From: DATBGO01 sp963785765
GTDB lineage: Bacteria; Actinomycetota; Actinomycetes; Streptosporangiales; Streptosporangiaceae
Direction of reading: 5' to 3'
NCBI GenBank assembly: GCA_963785765.1
Contig: CAWAWM010000004.1
Span: forward strand, 434,001 to 498,000
Length of the DNA stretch: 64,000 nt
Part shown: positions 18,634 through 27,781 of the stretch, one piece after another
How the letters are laid out: each line of letters starts with the position of its first letter
Numbering within the stretch: position 1 is the stretch's first letter
Made by a program: the position numbers and the translations under genes
Notes under the pieces: generated by a model
Seen by the model: the letters and a program-made list of their open reading frames with translations, nothing else
What the model was told of the DNA's origin: nothing
The model's database searches: none

Positions 18634-19323
18634 GTGCGCGCCGTAGCGGCGGCCAGCGGGCCGGGCGTCAGCCGTGAGACCGGGCAGGAACTGGCCCGCC
18701 GGGAACTGTCGAAGGCGATCTACCATCCGGCGACGCCGCTCGTCGAGCGGATCATCAATGCCATTATCAGGTTCCTGAACGCGGCGGGCAGCGTGACGCC
18801 CGGCGGCTGGTGGACGCTGGTGGCGCTGGGCGCCCTGGTGGTGATCATCGCCTCAGCCGTGCTGAAGTGGCTCGGGCTGAAGTGGCCTGGGCTGAAGTGG
18901 CTTGGTCAGGTGGGGCCCACCCGGCCGCGAGCCGCGGGCCTGCTGGTCACCGGGAAGCCGCTCCGCGCTGCCGACTACCGGCAGGACTCGGAGCAGCTCG
19001 CGGCCGTGGCCGACTACTCGGCGGCGATCATCGGGCGCATGCGCGCCATCGCCGCCGAGCTCAGCGAGCGGGCCGTACTTACCCAGCTGCCTGGCCGGAC
19101 CGCCGACGAGCTCGCCGCTGAGACGAGCCGGGCCAGGCCGGCGCTGACCGCCGAGCTGACCGCCGCGGCGCGGCTCTTCGACGAGGTCAGGTACGGGCAG
19201 CGGGCCGGGACCTTGGCCGGCTATCAGCGCCTGTGCGATCTGGACGCCAGGATCCAGACCATCCGGGTTCCGGCCGCCCGGGTTCCGGAACCGGCCAGCA
19301 CCCGGGCCGGTGCGGTGTCATGA
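18634..19323 (+). CDS. DUF4129 domain membrane protein
   Basis: About 229 residues: one transmembrane helix at about residues 53-75, then a C-terminal DUF4129 domain (YRQDSEQLAAVADYSAAIIG and FDEVRYGQRAGTLAGYQRL). Such proteins are companions of MoxR ATPase/DUF58 clusters, with unknown biochemical role. Directly after the helix a 15-bp repeat (18861-18905) encodes three LKW(L/P)G units. GTG 18634 is the likely start; no strong ribosome-binding site is seen. The stop overlaps the next start (ATGA). Confidence 0.78.
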   Translation: MRAVAAASGPGVSRETGQELARRELSKAIYHPATPLVERIINAIIRFLNAAGSVTPGGWWTLVALGALVVIIASAVLKWLGLKWPGLKWLGQVGPTRPRAAGLLVTGKPLRAADYRQDSEQLAAVADYSAAIIGRMRAIAAELSERAVLTQLPGRTADELAAETSRARPALTAELTAAARLFDEVRYGQRAGTLAGYQRLCDLDARIQTIRVPAARVPEPASTRAGAVS

Positions 19324-20477
19324 CCGCCACTCCACCGTGGCGGCAGTGGCGCGGTCCGATCGCGCTGGCCGCCCTGGTCCTGCTGGGCGGCGCCGTGATC
19401 GCGCTGCTGCAGTCGCGGCCGGTGACGCTCATCGGCGACCTCGATCCTGCGGATCCGGGCCCGTCGGGCACGCACGCGCTCGCCGCCCTGCTGGCCGCCC
19501 GCGGCATCACCGTGATCAGGGCTATCACGCCCGCGGCGGCCGAGGCAGCGGCCCGATCGGGGGCTGCCACGCTGGTGGTGACCAGCCCCGGGCTGCTGAC
19601 CGCCCGGCAGCTGACCGGCCTGGCCAGGGTGCCCGGCGACCGGGTCCTGGTGGCACCAGATCCGGCCGCGCTGACCGCGCTGGCACCCGGAGTAACCGTG
19701 GCGGGCGGTGCGCCGGTCCGGCCGGTGCCGCCTGACTGTGCGATGGCGGCAGCCCGGCTGGCCGGTAACGCTGACCTGGGGGGCCTGCGGCTGCGAGCCG
19801 CCCCGCCCGCCGCGGTGCGCTGTTATCCGTCGGTGGGCCTGCCCGCGCTGGTCCGCTACGGTGCGGCCGACCGGGTGGTCACCGTGCTCGGAACCGGGCT
19901 GCCGCTGACTAACCAGGCCCTGGCCAGGCTGGGCAACGCGGCGCTCGCGCTGAACCTGCTAGACGCCAGGTCTCGCGTGGTCTGGCTGGTCCCCGGCCCC
20001 GGGATCCCGCCCGGCGCCAGGCCGGCAGCGGGTCCTAAACCGCTGACCAGCCTGATCCCGGCGGCCGCCTACCTCGTCGCCCTCCAGCTGGTGCTGGCCG
20101 TCGTGGCGGCGGCGCTCTGGCGGGCACGCAGGCTGGGGCCGCTCGTACCCGAGTCGCTGCCGGTCATCGTTCGTGCCGCCGAGACCGTCGACGGCCATGC
20201 CCGGCTCTACCAGGCACGCCATGCCAGGGGCCGGGCGGCGAGCGCCCTGCGGACGGCGATGCTGAGCCGGACGGCGCCGGCGCTCGGGCTGCCGCCGGGA
20301 ACCCGTCCCGGCGCGCTGGCGCAGGCGCTAGCGGCCAGGTCCGGACGCGATCCAGCCCGGCTCGAGGAGTTGCTGTGCGGCCCGGCGCCGCGCGACGACG
20401 ACGCGCTCGCGGCCCTCGCGGATGACCTTGATGTGCTGGAGAGAGCGGCCCTGGAGAGAGAGGTGCGCGCGCAGTGA
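19320..20477 (+). CDS. DUF4350 domain membrane protein
   Basis: A 385-residue protein with an N-terminal helix (about residues 13-30), an extracytoplasmic DUF4350 domain with the typical PSGTHALAALLAARG segment, a second helix near residues 240-262 and a cytoplasmic tail. DUF4350 proteins accompany MoxR and DUF58 proteins and may help fold or assemble an envelope complex; the exact role is unknown. Both ends overlap neighbours by 4 nt (ATGA, GTGA), which shows a tightly coupled operon. Confidence 0.85.
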   Translation: MTATPPWRQWRGPIALAALVLLGGAVIALLQSRPVTLIGDLDPADPGPSGTHALAALLAARGITVIRAITPAAAEAAARSGAATLVVTSPGLLTARQLTGLARVPGDRVLVAPDPAALTALAPGVTVAGGAPVRPVPPDCAMAAARLAGNADLGGLRLRAAPPAAVRCYPSVGLPALVRYGAADRVVTVLGTGLPLTNQALARLGNAALALNLLDARSRVVWLVPGPGIPPGARPAAGPKPLTSLIPAAAYLVALQLVLAVVAAALWRARRLGPLVPESLPVIVRAAETVDGHARLYQARHARGRAASALRTAMLSRTAPALGLPPGTRPGALAQALAARSGRDPARLEELLCGPAPRDDDALAALADDLDVLERAALEREVRAQ

Positions 20478-21469
20478 CGACCGAGCATCCCGTGCCAGCC
20501 GAGCCAGCCGGGCGGCTGCCTGCCGACCCGCGGGCAGCGCTGGGGGCGGTGCGCGAGGAGGTGGGCAAGGCGGTCGTCGGCCAGGACCCGGTCGTGACCG
20601 GACTGCTGATCGCGCTGATCTGCCAGGGTCACGTGCTGCTCGAGGGGGTGCCAGGCGTAGCCAAGACCCTGCTGGTGCGGGCGCTGGCCGGGGCACTCGC
20701 GCTGCGCAGCAAGCGGATCCAGTTCACCCCGGACCTGATGCCAGGGGATGTGACAGGTTCGCTGGTCTACGACGCCAGGACGGCGAGATTCGAGTTCCGG
20801 GACGGCCCGGTCTTCACCAACCTGCTGCTCGCCGACGAGATCAACAGGACGCCGCCTAAGACGCAGGCCGCGCTGCTGGAGGCGATGGAGGAACGGCAGG
20901 TCTCGGTGGAGGGCTCGGCCCGGCCGCTTCCCGAGCCGTTTTGCGTGGCCGCCACCCAGAACCCGGTCGAGTATGAGGGCACCTATCCGCTGCCCGAGGC
21001 ACAGCTGGACAGGTTCCTGCTCAAGCTGGCTGTCAATCTCCCTGGCCGCGACGACGAGATCGCGATCCTGGCCAGGCACGCGGCCGGATTCGACCCGCGC
21101 GAGCTGTCCGCCGCGGGAATCCGCCCGGTGGCGGGCGCTGCTGAGCTGGCGGCGGCCCGGGCGGCGGCGCTCCAGGTGCATGCCGCGCCCGAGATAGCGG
21201 GCTACATCGTCGACCTGTGCCGGGCCACCCGCCAGTCCCCGTCCCTGGTGCTGGGCGTCTCGCCGCGCGGCGCGACCGCGCTGCTGGCCACGAGCAGAGC
21301 CTGGGCCTGGCTGTCCGGGCGTGATTACCTCACCCCAGACGATGTCAAGGCGCTGGCCAGGCCGACCTTCCGGCACCGGGTGCAACTCCGGCCCGAGGCC
21401 GAGCTTGACGGCGCTACCCCGGATGGCGTGCTGGAAGCCGTGCTCGCCGCCGTCCCGGTGCCGCGGTGA
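20474..21469 (+). CDS. MoxR-family AAA+ ATPase
   Basis: A 331-residue AAA+ ATPase of the MoxR type: Walker A GVPGVAKT at about residues 58-65, Walker B LLADEINRTPPKTQAALLEAM, sensor 1 AATQNPVEYEGTYPLPEAQ and the arginine-containing LDRF element, then the AAA lid domain. MoxR ATPases act as chaperones with a DUF58/vWA-like partner, here the next gene. The GTG start overlaps the preceding stop. Confidence 0.94.
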   Translation: MTTEHPVPAEPAGRLPADPRAALGAVREEVGKAVVGQDPVVTGLLIALICQGHVLLEGVPGVAKTLLVRALAGALALRSKRIQFTPDLMPGDVTGSLVYDARTARFEFRDGPVFTNLLLADEINRTPPKTQAALLEAMEERQVSVEGSARPLPEPFCVAATQNPVEYEGTYPLPEAQLDRFLLKLAVNLPGRDDEIAILARHAAGFDPRELSAAGIRPVAGAAELAAARAAALQVHAAPEIAGYIVDLCRATRQSPSLVLGVSPRGATALLATSRAWAWLSGRDYLTPDDVKALARPTFRHRVQLRPEAELDGATPDGVLEAVLAAVPVPR

Positions 21470-21485
21470 GCCCGGGTAATCGGGC

Positions 21486-22778
21486 ATGGCGCTGACCGGC
21501 CGGGCCGCGGCGGCCGCGGCGATCGGCGCGCTCGTGGTGCTGGCCGTCCGGACCGGTGCGGCACTGCTCGCCGTGAACGCGGTGATCCTGGCGGCGATCA
21601 TCGCCGACCTGATGCTGGCCGCCAGCGTGCGGCCGCTCCGGCTGGTCCGCGCCGGTGACGCCAGGATCCGGCTCGGTGAGGCAGGCACGGTCACGCTCAC
21701 CCTCGGTAACCCGGGCCGCCGCCCGCTGCGCGCCCTGGTCCGGGACGCCTGGCCACCGAGCGCCGCGGCCACGCCCGGACGCGCGCAGGTCAGCGTGGCG
21801 CCGGGCGGATCGGCGAGCCTGACGACCACCCTGCGGCCGACGCGCCGCGGCGACCGGTCGCCTGGCCCGGTGACCGTTCGGTCATTCGGGCCGCTGGGGC
21901 TGGCCGCGCGTCAGGCCAGCCGCCAGGTCCCGTGGTCGGTCCGGGTGCTGCCACCGTTCGCTAGCCGCAGGCACCTGCCGGAGAAGCTGGCCAGGCTACG
22001 TCAGCTGGACGGGCAGCAGCGCGCGCTGCTGCCTGGCCAGGGCAGCGAGTTCGACTCGCTGCGCGAGTATGTTGTCGGCGATGACGTGCGATCGATCGAC
22101 TGGCGGTCCTCCGCGCGGCGGGTGGATGTGCTGGTGCGGACCTGGCGGCCGGAACGTGACCGGCACATCGTGGTGGTCCTCGACACCGGCCGGACCGCGG
22201 CGGCCCGGGTCAGCGGCGCGCCCAGGCTGGACACGTCTATGGACGCCACGCTGCTGCTCACCGCGCTGGCCTCGCGGGCCGGGGACCGGGTTGACTTGAT
22301 CGCGGTGGACCGGCGGATTCGCGCGCGGGTCGTGGGGGCTAGCCGTTCGGCCGTGTTGTCCGCCTTCACCAGCGCGCTGGCGGTCCTAGACGCCGAGCTG
22401 ATCGAATCCGATGCGGACCTGATCGCCGGCGGCGTCCTGAGCATCGCCCGGCAGCGCAGTCTCGTCGTGCTGCTCACCGACCTCAACGCCGCCGCGGTCG
22501 AGGACGGGCTGCTGCCTCGGGTGCCACTGCTGGCGGCCCGGCATCAGCTGCTGGTCGCGGCCGTCGCCGACCCGCACCTCGATAAAATGGCCGCTGGCCG
22601 GGGAAGTGCCGCGGCCGTCTACGCCGCCGCGGCCGCTGAGCAGGCCCGGGCCGAGCGAGCGCGGACCGCCGCGCTGCTGCGGCGGCACGGGGTGGTTGTC
22701 GTGGATGCCCCGCCTGATCGCCTCCCGGCGGCGCTGGCCGACGCCTACTTGCGCCTGAAGGCACGCGGCCGACTGTGA
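21486..22778 (+). CDS. DUF58 domain protein (vWA-like MoxR partner)
   Basis: A 430-residue protein with two N-terminal transmembrane helices (about residues 5-45), a beta-rich segment and the DUF58 core (LPGQGSEFDSLREYVVGDD, IDWRSSARR) followed by a vWA-like fold (VVVLDTGRT). DUF58 proteins are the usual partners of MoxR ATPases. It is the last gene of the operon, 16 nt after moxR, and ends 3 bp from the convergent SpoIIM-type gene, so the two transcripts probably overlap. Confidence 0.9.
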   Translation: MALTGRAAAAAAIGALVVLAVRTGAALLAVNAVILAAIIADLMLAASVRPLRLVRAGDARIRLGEAGTVTLTLGNPGRRPLRALVRDAWPPSAAATPGRAQVSVAPGGSASLTTTLRPTRRGDRSPGPVTVRSFGPLGLAARQASRQVPWSVRVLPPFASRRHLPEKLARLRQLDGQQRALLPGQGSEFDSLREYVVGDDVRSIDWRSSARRVDVLVRTWRPERDRHIVVVLDTGRTAAARVSGAPRLDTSMDATLLLTALASRAGDRVDLIAVDRRIRARVVGASRSAVLSAFTSALAVLDAELIESDADLIAGGVLSIARQRSLVVLLTDLNAAAVEDGLLPRVPLLAARHQLLVAAVADPHLDKMAAGRGSAAAVYAAAAAEQARAERARTAALLRRHGVVVVDAPPDRLPAALADAYLRLKARGRL

Positions 22779-22781
22779 CGG

Positions 22782-23780
22782 CTAGCCAGCCACCGGCATG
22801 ACATCCGGGGTCTCCTCGATATCCGCCGACAGCCCGGCCGCGGCAGCGCGCCGCCCGAGCACTATCACATAGCTGAGGAAAGCAGCCTCCGCGACGGCCC
22901 CGATCAGGATGCGTGCCCAGGTGGCCAGCGGGGAGGGGGTGACGAACGCCTCGATCGCGCCGGACACCAGCAGGACCACGATCAGGCCGAGGGCAATCGT
23001 GACGGTCGCGCGTCCCTCCTCAGCAAGCGCCTGGCTGCGCGGCCGCGGGCCTGGGTCGATGATCGCCCAGCCGAGCCGCAGGCCGGCCGCCGCGGCGAGG
23101 AATACCGCGGACAGCTCCAGCATTCCGTGCGGCGTGATCAGCGCGAAGAATTCCACCCCCCGGCCATGGGCGACCATCAGCCCGCCGTCGGCGCCGATAT
23201 TGGCGGCATTGCCGAACAGGATGAGCAGAGTGGGTATCCCGAGCAATATTCCGGAGATCAAAGTCTCCGCGGCCACCCAGACGTTGTTGGTCCACACCTG
23301 GGCCGCGAACGACGTGGCCGCGTACTGCGAGTAGTAGTCACGGAACTGCTGATCGACCAGCTTCCTGGCCGCCGCCCGCGGCAGCAGGCTGGCCTGCACC
23401 GCCGGCGAGCGGGCGATCCAGGCGCCGATCAGCAGCGCGACGAGCAGCGAGCCGGCTGCGGCGGCCAGCCACCACCAGCGGGCCCGGTAGGCCGCGACCG
23501 GGAACGCCACCACGGCGAACCGGCTGACCGACCGCCAGGCCGGGGTGTGCGCCCCGGTTACCGCGGCGCGGGCCCGGGCCAGCCGCGTCGACAGCCGCGC
23601 GACCAGGGCCGGGTCGTAGCCAGCCGAGCGCACCACGGACAACTGGGTCGCGGTCCGCTGGTAGGCGGTGACCAGCTCGTCCACCTCGTAGCCTGACAAC
23701 CGGCGGCGCCGGGCGACCAGCTGGTCGAGCCGGTCCCATTCCGCCTGGTGCGCGGCGACGAATGCGTCCACGTCCACCAC
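22782..23780 (-). CDS. Stage II sporulation protein M-like (SpoIIM) membrane protein
   Basis: A 332-residue membrane protein with a soluble N-terminal region (DAFVAAHQAEWDRLDQLVAR) and five or more helices from about residue 105. The conserved SpoIIM region NNVWVAAETLISGILLGIP and ALITPHGMLELSAVFLAAAA is present. In firmicutes SpoIIM joins a peptidoglycan-degrading engulfment complex; in actinobacteria the homologue usually sits with RDD and MoxR/DUF58 genes, as here, and its role is not established. It starts with GTG, 77 bp from the divergent RDD gene's chosen start. Confidence 0.88.
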   Translation of the reverse strand: MVDVDAFVAAHQAEWDRLDQLVARRRRLSGYEVDELVTAYQRTATQLSVVRSAGYDPALVARLSTRLARARAAVTGAHTPAWRSVSRFAVVAFPVAAYRARWWWLAAAAGSLLVALLIGAWIARSPAVQASLLPRAAARKLVDQQFRDYYSQYAATSFAAQVWTNNVWVAAETLISGILLGIPTLLILFGNAANIGADGGLMVAHGRGVEFFALITPHGMLELSAVFLAAAAGLRLGWAIIDPGPRPRSQALAEEGRATVTIALGLIVVLLVSGAIEAFVTPSPLATWARILIGAVAEAAFLSYVIVLGRRAAAAGLSADIEETPDVMPVAG

Positions 23781-23857
23781 TGGAGATTACTGCCGGAAAC
23801 GTCGCTAGCCTGGGGCTGACCGGGCGAACAATGTCTGCTTCCGAGCGGGGGCCTGCC

Positions 23858-24838
23858 GTGACCGACGTCGTGACCGGCGAGGCCGTCGTTCTCGACATCC
23901 CGTGCGCCAGGTTTCCCAGCCGACTGGTCGCCCTGATCCTGGACATGACCGTGCAGGTCACGCTGTTCATCGGGATCGTGCTGATCGCGGGGGCCGCGGG
24001 TGCCAGGCTGAACGCCGCCGCGGCGGCCGCCGTCGCAGTCACCGCCATCGCCGCAGTCATCGTCGGCTATCCGGCCGCCTTTGAGACCCTGACCAGAGGC
24101 AAATCGCTCGGCAAAATGGCACTGGGGCTGCGGGTGGTCAGCGACGACGGCGGCCCGGAGCGATTCCGGCAGGCGCTCGTGCGCGCGCTCGCGGCGGTGA
24201 TCGAGATCTGGCTGTTGACTGGCGCGCCCGCCCTTATCTGCTCGCTGCTGACCGCCCGGGGCAAACGACTCGGCGACCTGTTCGCCGGCACGTTCGTCAT
24301 TCAGGAACGGCTCCCGCGCCGGGCCAGCTTCCCGGCCGAGTTCGCCGTCGTTCCCGCGCCGCTGGCCGGCTGGGCGGAGCACCTGGAGCTCTCCGGCCTG
24401 CAGGACCAGACCGCGGCGGCGGCCAGCAGCTACCTGCGCCGGTTTTACGAGCTCACGCCCGCGGCCAGGGATGAGTTCGGCGTGCGGCTCGCCACGGCAG
24501 TCGCCGCCCAGGTCACGCCTCCGCCGCCGACCGGGACTCCGCCCGCCGCGCTGCTGTGCGCAGTTCTCGCGGTGCGGCGCGAGCGCGAGCACGCGCGGCT
24601 GGGTGCCCGGCAGCAGCCGGCCGACCAGGCTCAGCCGGGCGACCAAGCTCAGGCGGGCGACCTGGGTCAGCCGGGCGAGCAGGCCGACCATGCTGGCGGC
24701 CGACCCGCCGACGACGCTGCGGCAGGGTTCGGTCACCGGCAGGTAAGCTGGGCCGCCGACCGGCCTACCGGTCAGTCCGGTCTTGCCCCCCGACAGCCAG
24801 ATCTTCCTAGCTCAGGTCAGTTCGCGCCGCCTGTCTAG
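23858..24838 (+). CDS. RDD family membrane protein
   Basis: About 326 residues. The RDD domain (residues 15-150) has the Arg in ARFPSRLVALILD and Asp residues in helices 1-2, plus TRGKSLGKMALGLRVV. The start at GTG 23858 fits the usual VTGEAVVLD beginning of this family; ATG 23831 nine codons upstream is the alternative. The C-terminal 80 residues are hydrophilic with a short repeat (Q-P/A-GDQ/E units, about 24620-24680). Function unknown; it is divergent from the SpoIIM-type gene, its habitual neighbour. Confidence 0.87.
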   Translation: MTDVVTGEAVVLDIPCARFPSRLVALILDMTVQVTLFIGIVLIAGAAGARLNAAAAAAVAVTAIAAVIVGYPAAFETLTRGKSLGKMALGLRVVSDDGGPERFRQALVRALAAVIEIWLLTGAPALICSLLTARGKRLGDLFAGTFVIQERLPRRASFPAEFAVVPAPLAGWAEHLELSGLQDQTAAAASSYLRRFYELTPAARDEFGVRLATAVAAQVTPPPPTGTPPAALLCAVLAVRREREHARLGARQQPADQAQPGDQAQAGDLGQPGEQADHAGGRPADDAAAGFGHRQVSWAADRPTGQSGLAPRQPDLPSSGQFAPPV

Positions 24839-24909
24839 TTATCCGGTCGACCGGTGAGGCATCCTTTGCAGCAAAGTAGCCGCACCGTAGAGCCAGGAGG
24901 ACCCGTTCG

Positions 24910-26526
24910 GTGCAGCCAGGTAGCGGCGACGGCCCTAGCAGCGCTCTTAGCGGTGCCAGCAGCGCTCTTAGCGGTGCCAGCAGCGCCAATGGTCGTGCTA
25001 GCAGCGTCATTAGCGGTGCCAGCAGCGCCAAGAGCGGTGGCAGCAGCAAGAGTGCCGCCGTAGGTGACCGCACGGCCGTCAGCACCGTCCCCGCCGGCAC
25101 CGTCCCCGCCGGCACCGTCCCCGCCGGCACCGTCCCCGCCGGCACCGTCCCCGCCAGCACCGTCCCCGCCAGCACCGTCCCCGCCAGCACTGTAGCCCCC
25201 GACTGCAGCACGCCCGCGGACGACGGCGCCGTCCCGGACGACGGCGTCGCCCCGGACGGCGACCGCGCTGCGGCGGCGCGCCGGTGGCTGAGCCCGGGAC
25301 ACGCAGCGGTGCTCGTGGTGGTCACCGCGCTGGTGATCGGCGGCATCTTTCTCGGCCGGCATACTCTCGCGGCGTCGTTTCAGGCTCTCACCAGCCTCGA
25401 CTGGGGCTGGATCCTGTTCGCGATCGGCTGCGAGGTGGTCTCCCTGGTCGCGTTCGGCCTGAGCCGGCGCCGCCTGCTGCGGGCTGACGGCCATCGGGCC
25501 GCATTCGGCTCGGTGATGGCAGTCACCTACGCGAGCAACGCCCTGTCGATGACGGTCCCGTTCGCCGGCGTGCAGCTCGCGCTGGTGTTCTCCTACCGGG
25601 AGTTCCGGCGCCGTGGCCTGGGCTCGGCGGTAACCGGCTGGGCGCTCGCGGTATCCGCGATCTTGTCAACGGCCGCGCTGGCCCTGTTGCTCCTCGTCGG
25701 TGCCATAACGGGCGGCGTGTCGGTCGCCACTGCCCTGGGACTGGCCGGTGCCGCCATCTTCCTGGTGCCGTCCACCGCGGTCCTGCTGGCCCTGCGGTAC
25801 CAGCAGATCCGGGGCACCCTGGACCGGATCCTGGCCAGGATCATCACCACCTCGCACCGGCTGTTCCACTGGCCGCCGGAAGGCGCCGCCGGCGCGCTGG
25901 AGGACATGCTCGACCGGGTGGCCAGGATCAGGCTGCCCTGGTGGCGCTACGCCGAGGTGTTCGCTCTGTCGGTGCTCAACTGGGCCGCCGACTGCGGCTG
26001 CCTGGCCGCTACCATCCGGGCCACCGGCAGTCAGGTGCCCTGGCACGGGCTCCTGCTCGCGTACGCCGCTGGCGCCGCGGTCGCGAGCGCCGGCCTCACC
26101 CCGGGCGGCTTCGCCCTGGTGGAGGCGACCCTGACCGCCGCGCTGGTGGCGTCGGGCCTGACCGCTCCCGCGGCGCTGGCCTCGGTGCTGGCCTACCGGC
26201 TGATCAGCTTCTGGATGATCATGGTCGGCGGCTGGGTACTGATGATCGCCCTGACTCGCGGGAGGACGGGCCGCGCCCGCCCGGATGTGTTCGCGCGCGG
26301 CCAGGCCCGACCTCGCTGGGCGGTCCGGCTCGCATCCTCAGGTGACGCACCAGCCCGCCAAGCCCCATCAGTCTCCCGGGCCGCGCCAGCAGCGGTGCCC
26401 GAGCCAGCCATTGTGGCTGCGGCCGCCACTGGTCCGGCTGCCGAGACCACCCCGGCGGCCGGGGCCCGGCGGTCGATCACGATCCCTGACGCCAGGACTC
26501 TAGGTAATCGTGCTGCTCCGGAGTGA
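24910..26526 (+). CDS. YbhN/UPF0104-type membrane protein (lysylphosphatidylglycerol synthase TM region)
   Basis: A 538-residue protein. A GTG with AGGAGG ten nt upstream starts it. The first 125 residues are two minisatellites: serine-rich units (SALSGAS, 21-bp DNA period, 24938-25050) and TVPAG/TVPAS pentapeptides (15 bp, seven copies, 25084-25193). About eight transmembrane helices follow (residues 132-450), with YbhN-family segments SNALSMTVPFAGVQLAL and TPGGFALVEATLTAAL. This fold is shared with the flippase half of MprF and is thought to move lipids; the substrate here is unknown. An Ala-rich tail closes the protein. Its 3' end overlaps the convergent SAHH-like gene by 50 bp. Confidence 0.85.
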   Translation: MQPGSGDGPSSALSGASSALSGASSANGRASSVISGASSAKSGGSSKSAAVGDRTAVSTVPAGTVPAGTVPAGTVPAGTVPASTVPASTVPASTVAPDCSTPADDGAVPDDGVAPDGDRAAAARRWLSPGHAAVLVVVTALVIGGIFLGRHTLAASFQALTSLDWGWILFAIGCEVVSLVAFGLSRRRLLRADGHRAAFGSVMAVTYASNALSMTVPFAGVQLALVFSYREFRRRGLGSAVTGWALAVSAILSTAALALLLLVGAITGGVSVATALGLAGAAIFLVPSTAVLLALRYQQIRGTLDRILARIITTSHRLFHWPPEGAAGALEDMLDRVARIRLPWWRYAEVFALSVLNWAADCGCLAATIRATGSQVPWHGLLLAYAAGAAVASAGLTPGGFALVEATLTAALVASGLTAPAALASVLAYRLISFWMIMVGGWVLMIALTRGRTGRARPDVFARGQARPRWAVRLASSGDAPARQAPSVSRAAPAAVPEPAIVAAAATGPAAETTPAAGARRSITIPDARTLGNRAAPE

Positions 26527-27781
26527 GAACGTCGATCTCGGCGTCCAGCGAGGCGAGGGCGAGCCTGGCTACCCGGGCGTCGATGGCGGCGGGTACCCCG
26601 TGCACTCCGGCGGCGAGCTCATGCTGGCCCTCGGCCAGCCAGGCCAGCGCGAGTGCCTGCACGGCGAAGGAGATATCCATGACGTCGGCCGGGTTGCCCT
26701 CGCCCGCAACCAGGTTGACCACCCGCCCGTCGGCCAGCAGGATCAGCCGCCGGCCGTCGGCGAGTACATACTCATCAGCGTGCGGGCGAACCCCCGGGTG
26801 CACTAGCTCGGCCAAGCCAGCGAGCCCGCGGACGTCGACCTCTACGTCGAAATGGCCCGCGTTGGCCAGGATCGCCCCGTCGCGCATCGCGGCCATGTGC
26901 TCGGGCCCGATCACGTCGCGCGACCCTGTCGCGGTCACGAACACCTCGCCCACCGGCGCCGCCGCCGCCATTGGGAGCACCCGGAATCCGCGCATGATGG
27001 CGTCAAGCGCCCGGACCGGATCCACCTCCGTGACGATGACCCGGGCGCCGAGCCCGCTGGCCCGCTCCGCGATGCCGCGGCCGCAGGGTCCGTAGCCCGC
27101 CACCACGACGACCTTGCCGGCCAGCAGCGTGTTGGTGGCCCGGATGATGCCGTCGATCGCTGACTGCCCGGTGCCGCAGAAGTTGTCGAACATCCGCCTG
27201 GTCGCCGAGGCGTCCGCCGCCACCATCGGAAAAGCCAGGATGCCGTCGGCCGCCATCCGGCGCAGCCTGGCCACACCCGTAGTGGTCGACTCGCAGCCGC
27301 CGCGCACCCCGGCCAGCAGCTCGGGCCGCTGCGCGTGCAGCGTATTCACCAGATCGCAGCCATCATCGATGACCAGGTCGGGGCCGCAGTCCAGGGCCCG
27401 GTGGATGTGCTCGTAGTAGGCCTCGCGGTCCACCCCGGATCTGGCGAACACGGTGACGCCGGGCCCGGCGGCCAGCGCCGCCGCGATGTCGTCCTGCGTG
27501 GACAACGGGTTGGACGCGGCCAGCTGGACCCGGCCGCCGCCGGCCGTGACCAGGCTGACCAGGCCCGCGGTCTCGGCGGTGATGTGCAGGCAGGCGGCGA
27601 CGGCCAGGCCGGCGAACGGCTGCTCGGCCGCCACGGCCGCCCGGACCATGCCCAGCACGGGCATGGCGCGCTCCGCCCAGGCGATCCGGGACCGGCCGCC
27701 GTCGGCCAGCCCCGGATCCGATATGTCAGAGAGCAGGCCAGCCGCGGCGTCCCGGGCCTGGACGCGCGCAGTCCGGCTCAC
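26477..27781 (-). CDS. Short-form adenosylhomocysteinase-like protein, divergent
   Basis: A 434-residue paralogue of adenosylhomocysteinase, shorter than the neighbouring AhcY and ending LTPEQHDYLESWRQGS like archaeal and Thermotoga-type enzymes. Catalytic-site counterparts kept: His66 (LHITAET), Asp140 (DDGCD), Glu164 (ESTTTGV), Asp199-Asn200 (FDN) and the GHFD His; the NAD loop is GYGPCGRG. The general-base Lys (TKxxFDN in canonical enzymes) is Arg195 here (TRRMFDN), and VND is AAD, so activity or substrate may differ. The GTG start lies inside the tandem repeat that separates it from ahcY. Alternative substrates such as S-inosylhomocysteine are possible but not shown. Confidence 0.85.
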   Translation of the reverse strand: MSRTARVQARDAAAGLLSDISDPGLADGGRSRIAWAERAMPVLGMVRAAVAAEQPFAGLAVAACLHITAETAGLVSLVTAGGGRVQLAASNPLSTQDDIAAALAAGPGVTVFARSGVDREAYYEHIHRALDCGPDLVIDDGCDLVNTLHAQRPELLAGVRGGCESTTTGVARLRRMAADGILAFPMVAADASATRRMFDNFCGTGQSAIDGIIRATNTLLAGKVVVVAGYGPCGRGIAERASGLGARVIVTEVDPVRALDAIMRGFRVLPMAAAAPVGEVFVTATGSRDVIGPEHMAAMRDGAILANAGHFDVEVDVRGLAGLAELVHPGVRPHADEYVLADGRRLILLADGRVVNLVAGEGNPADVMDISFAVQALALAWLAEGQHELAAGVHGVPAAIDARVARLALASLDAEIDVLTPEQHDYLESWRQGS

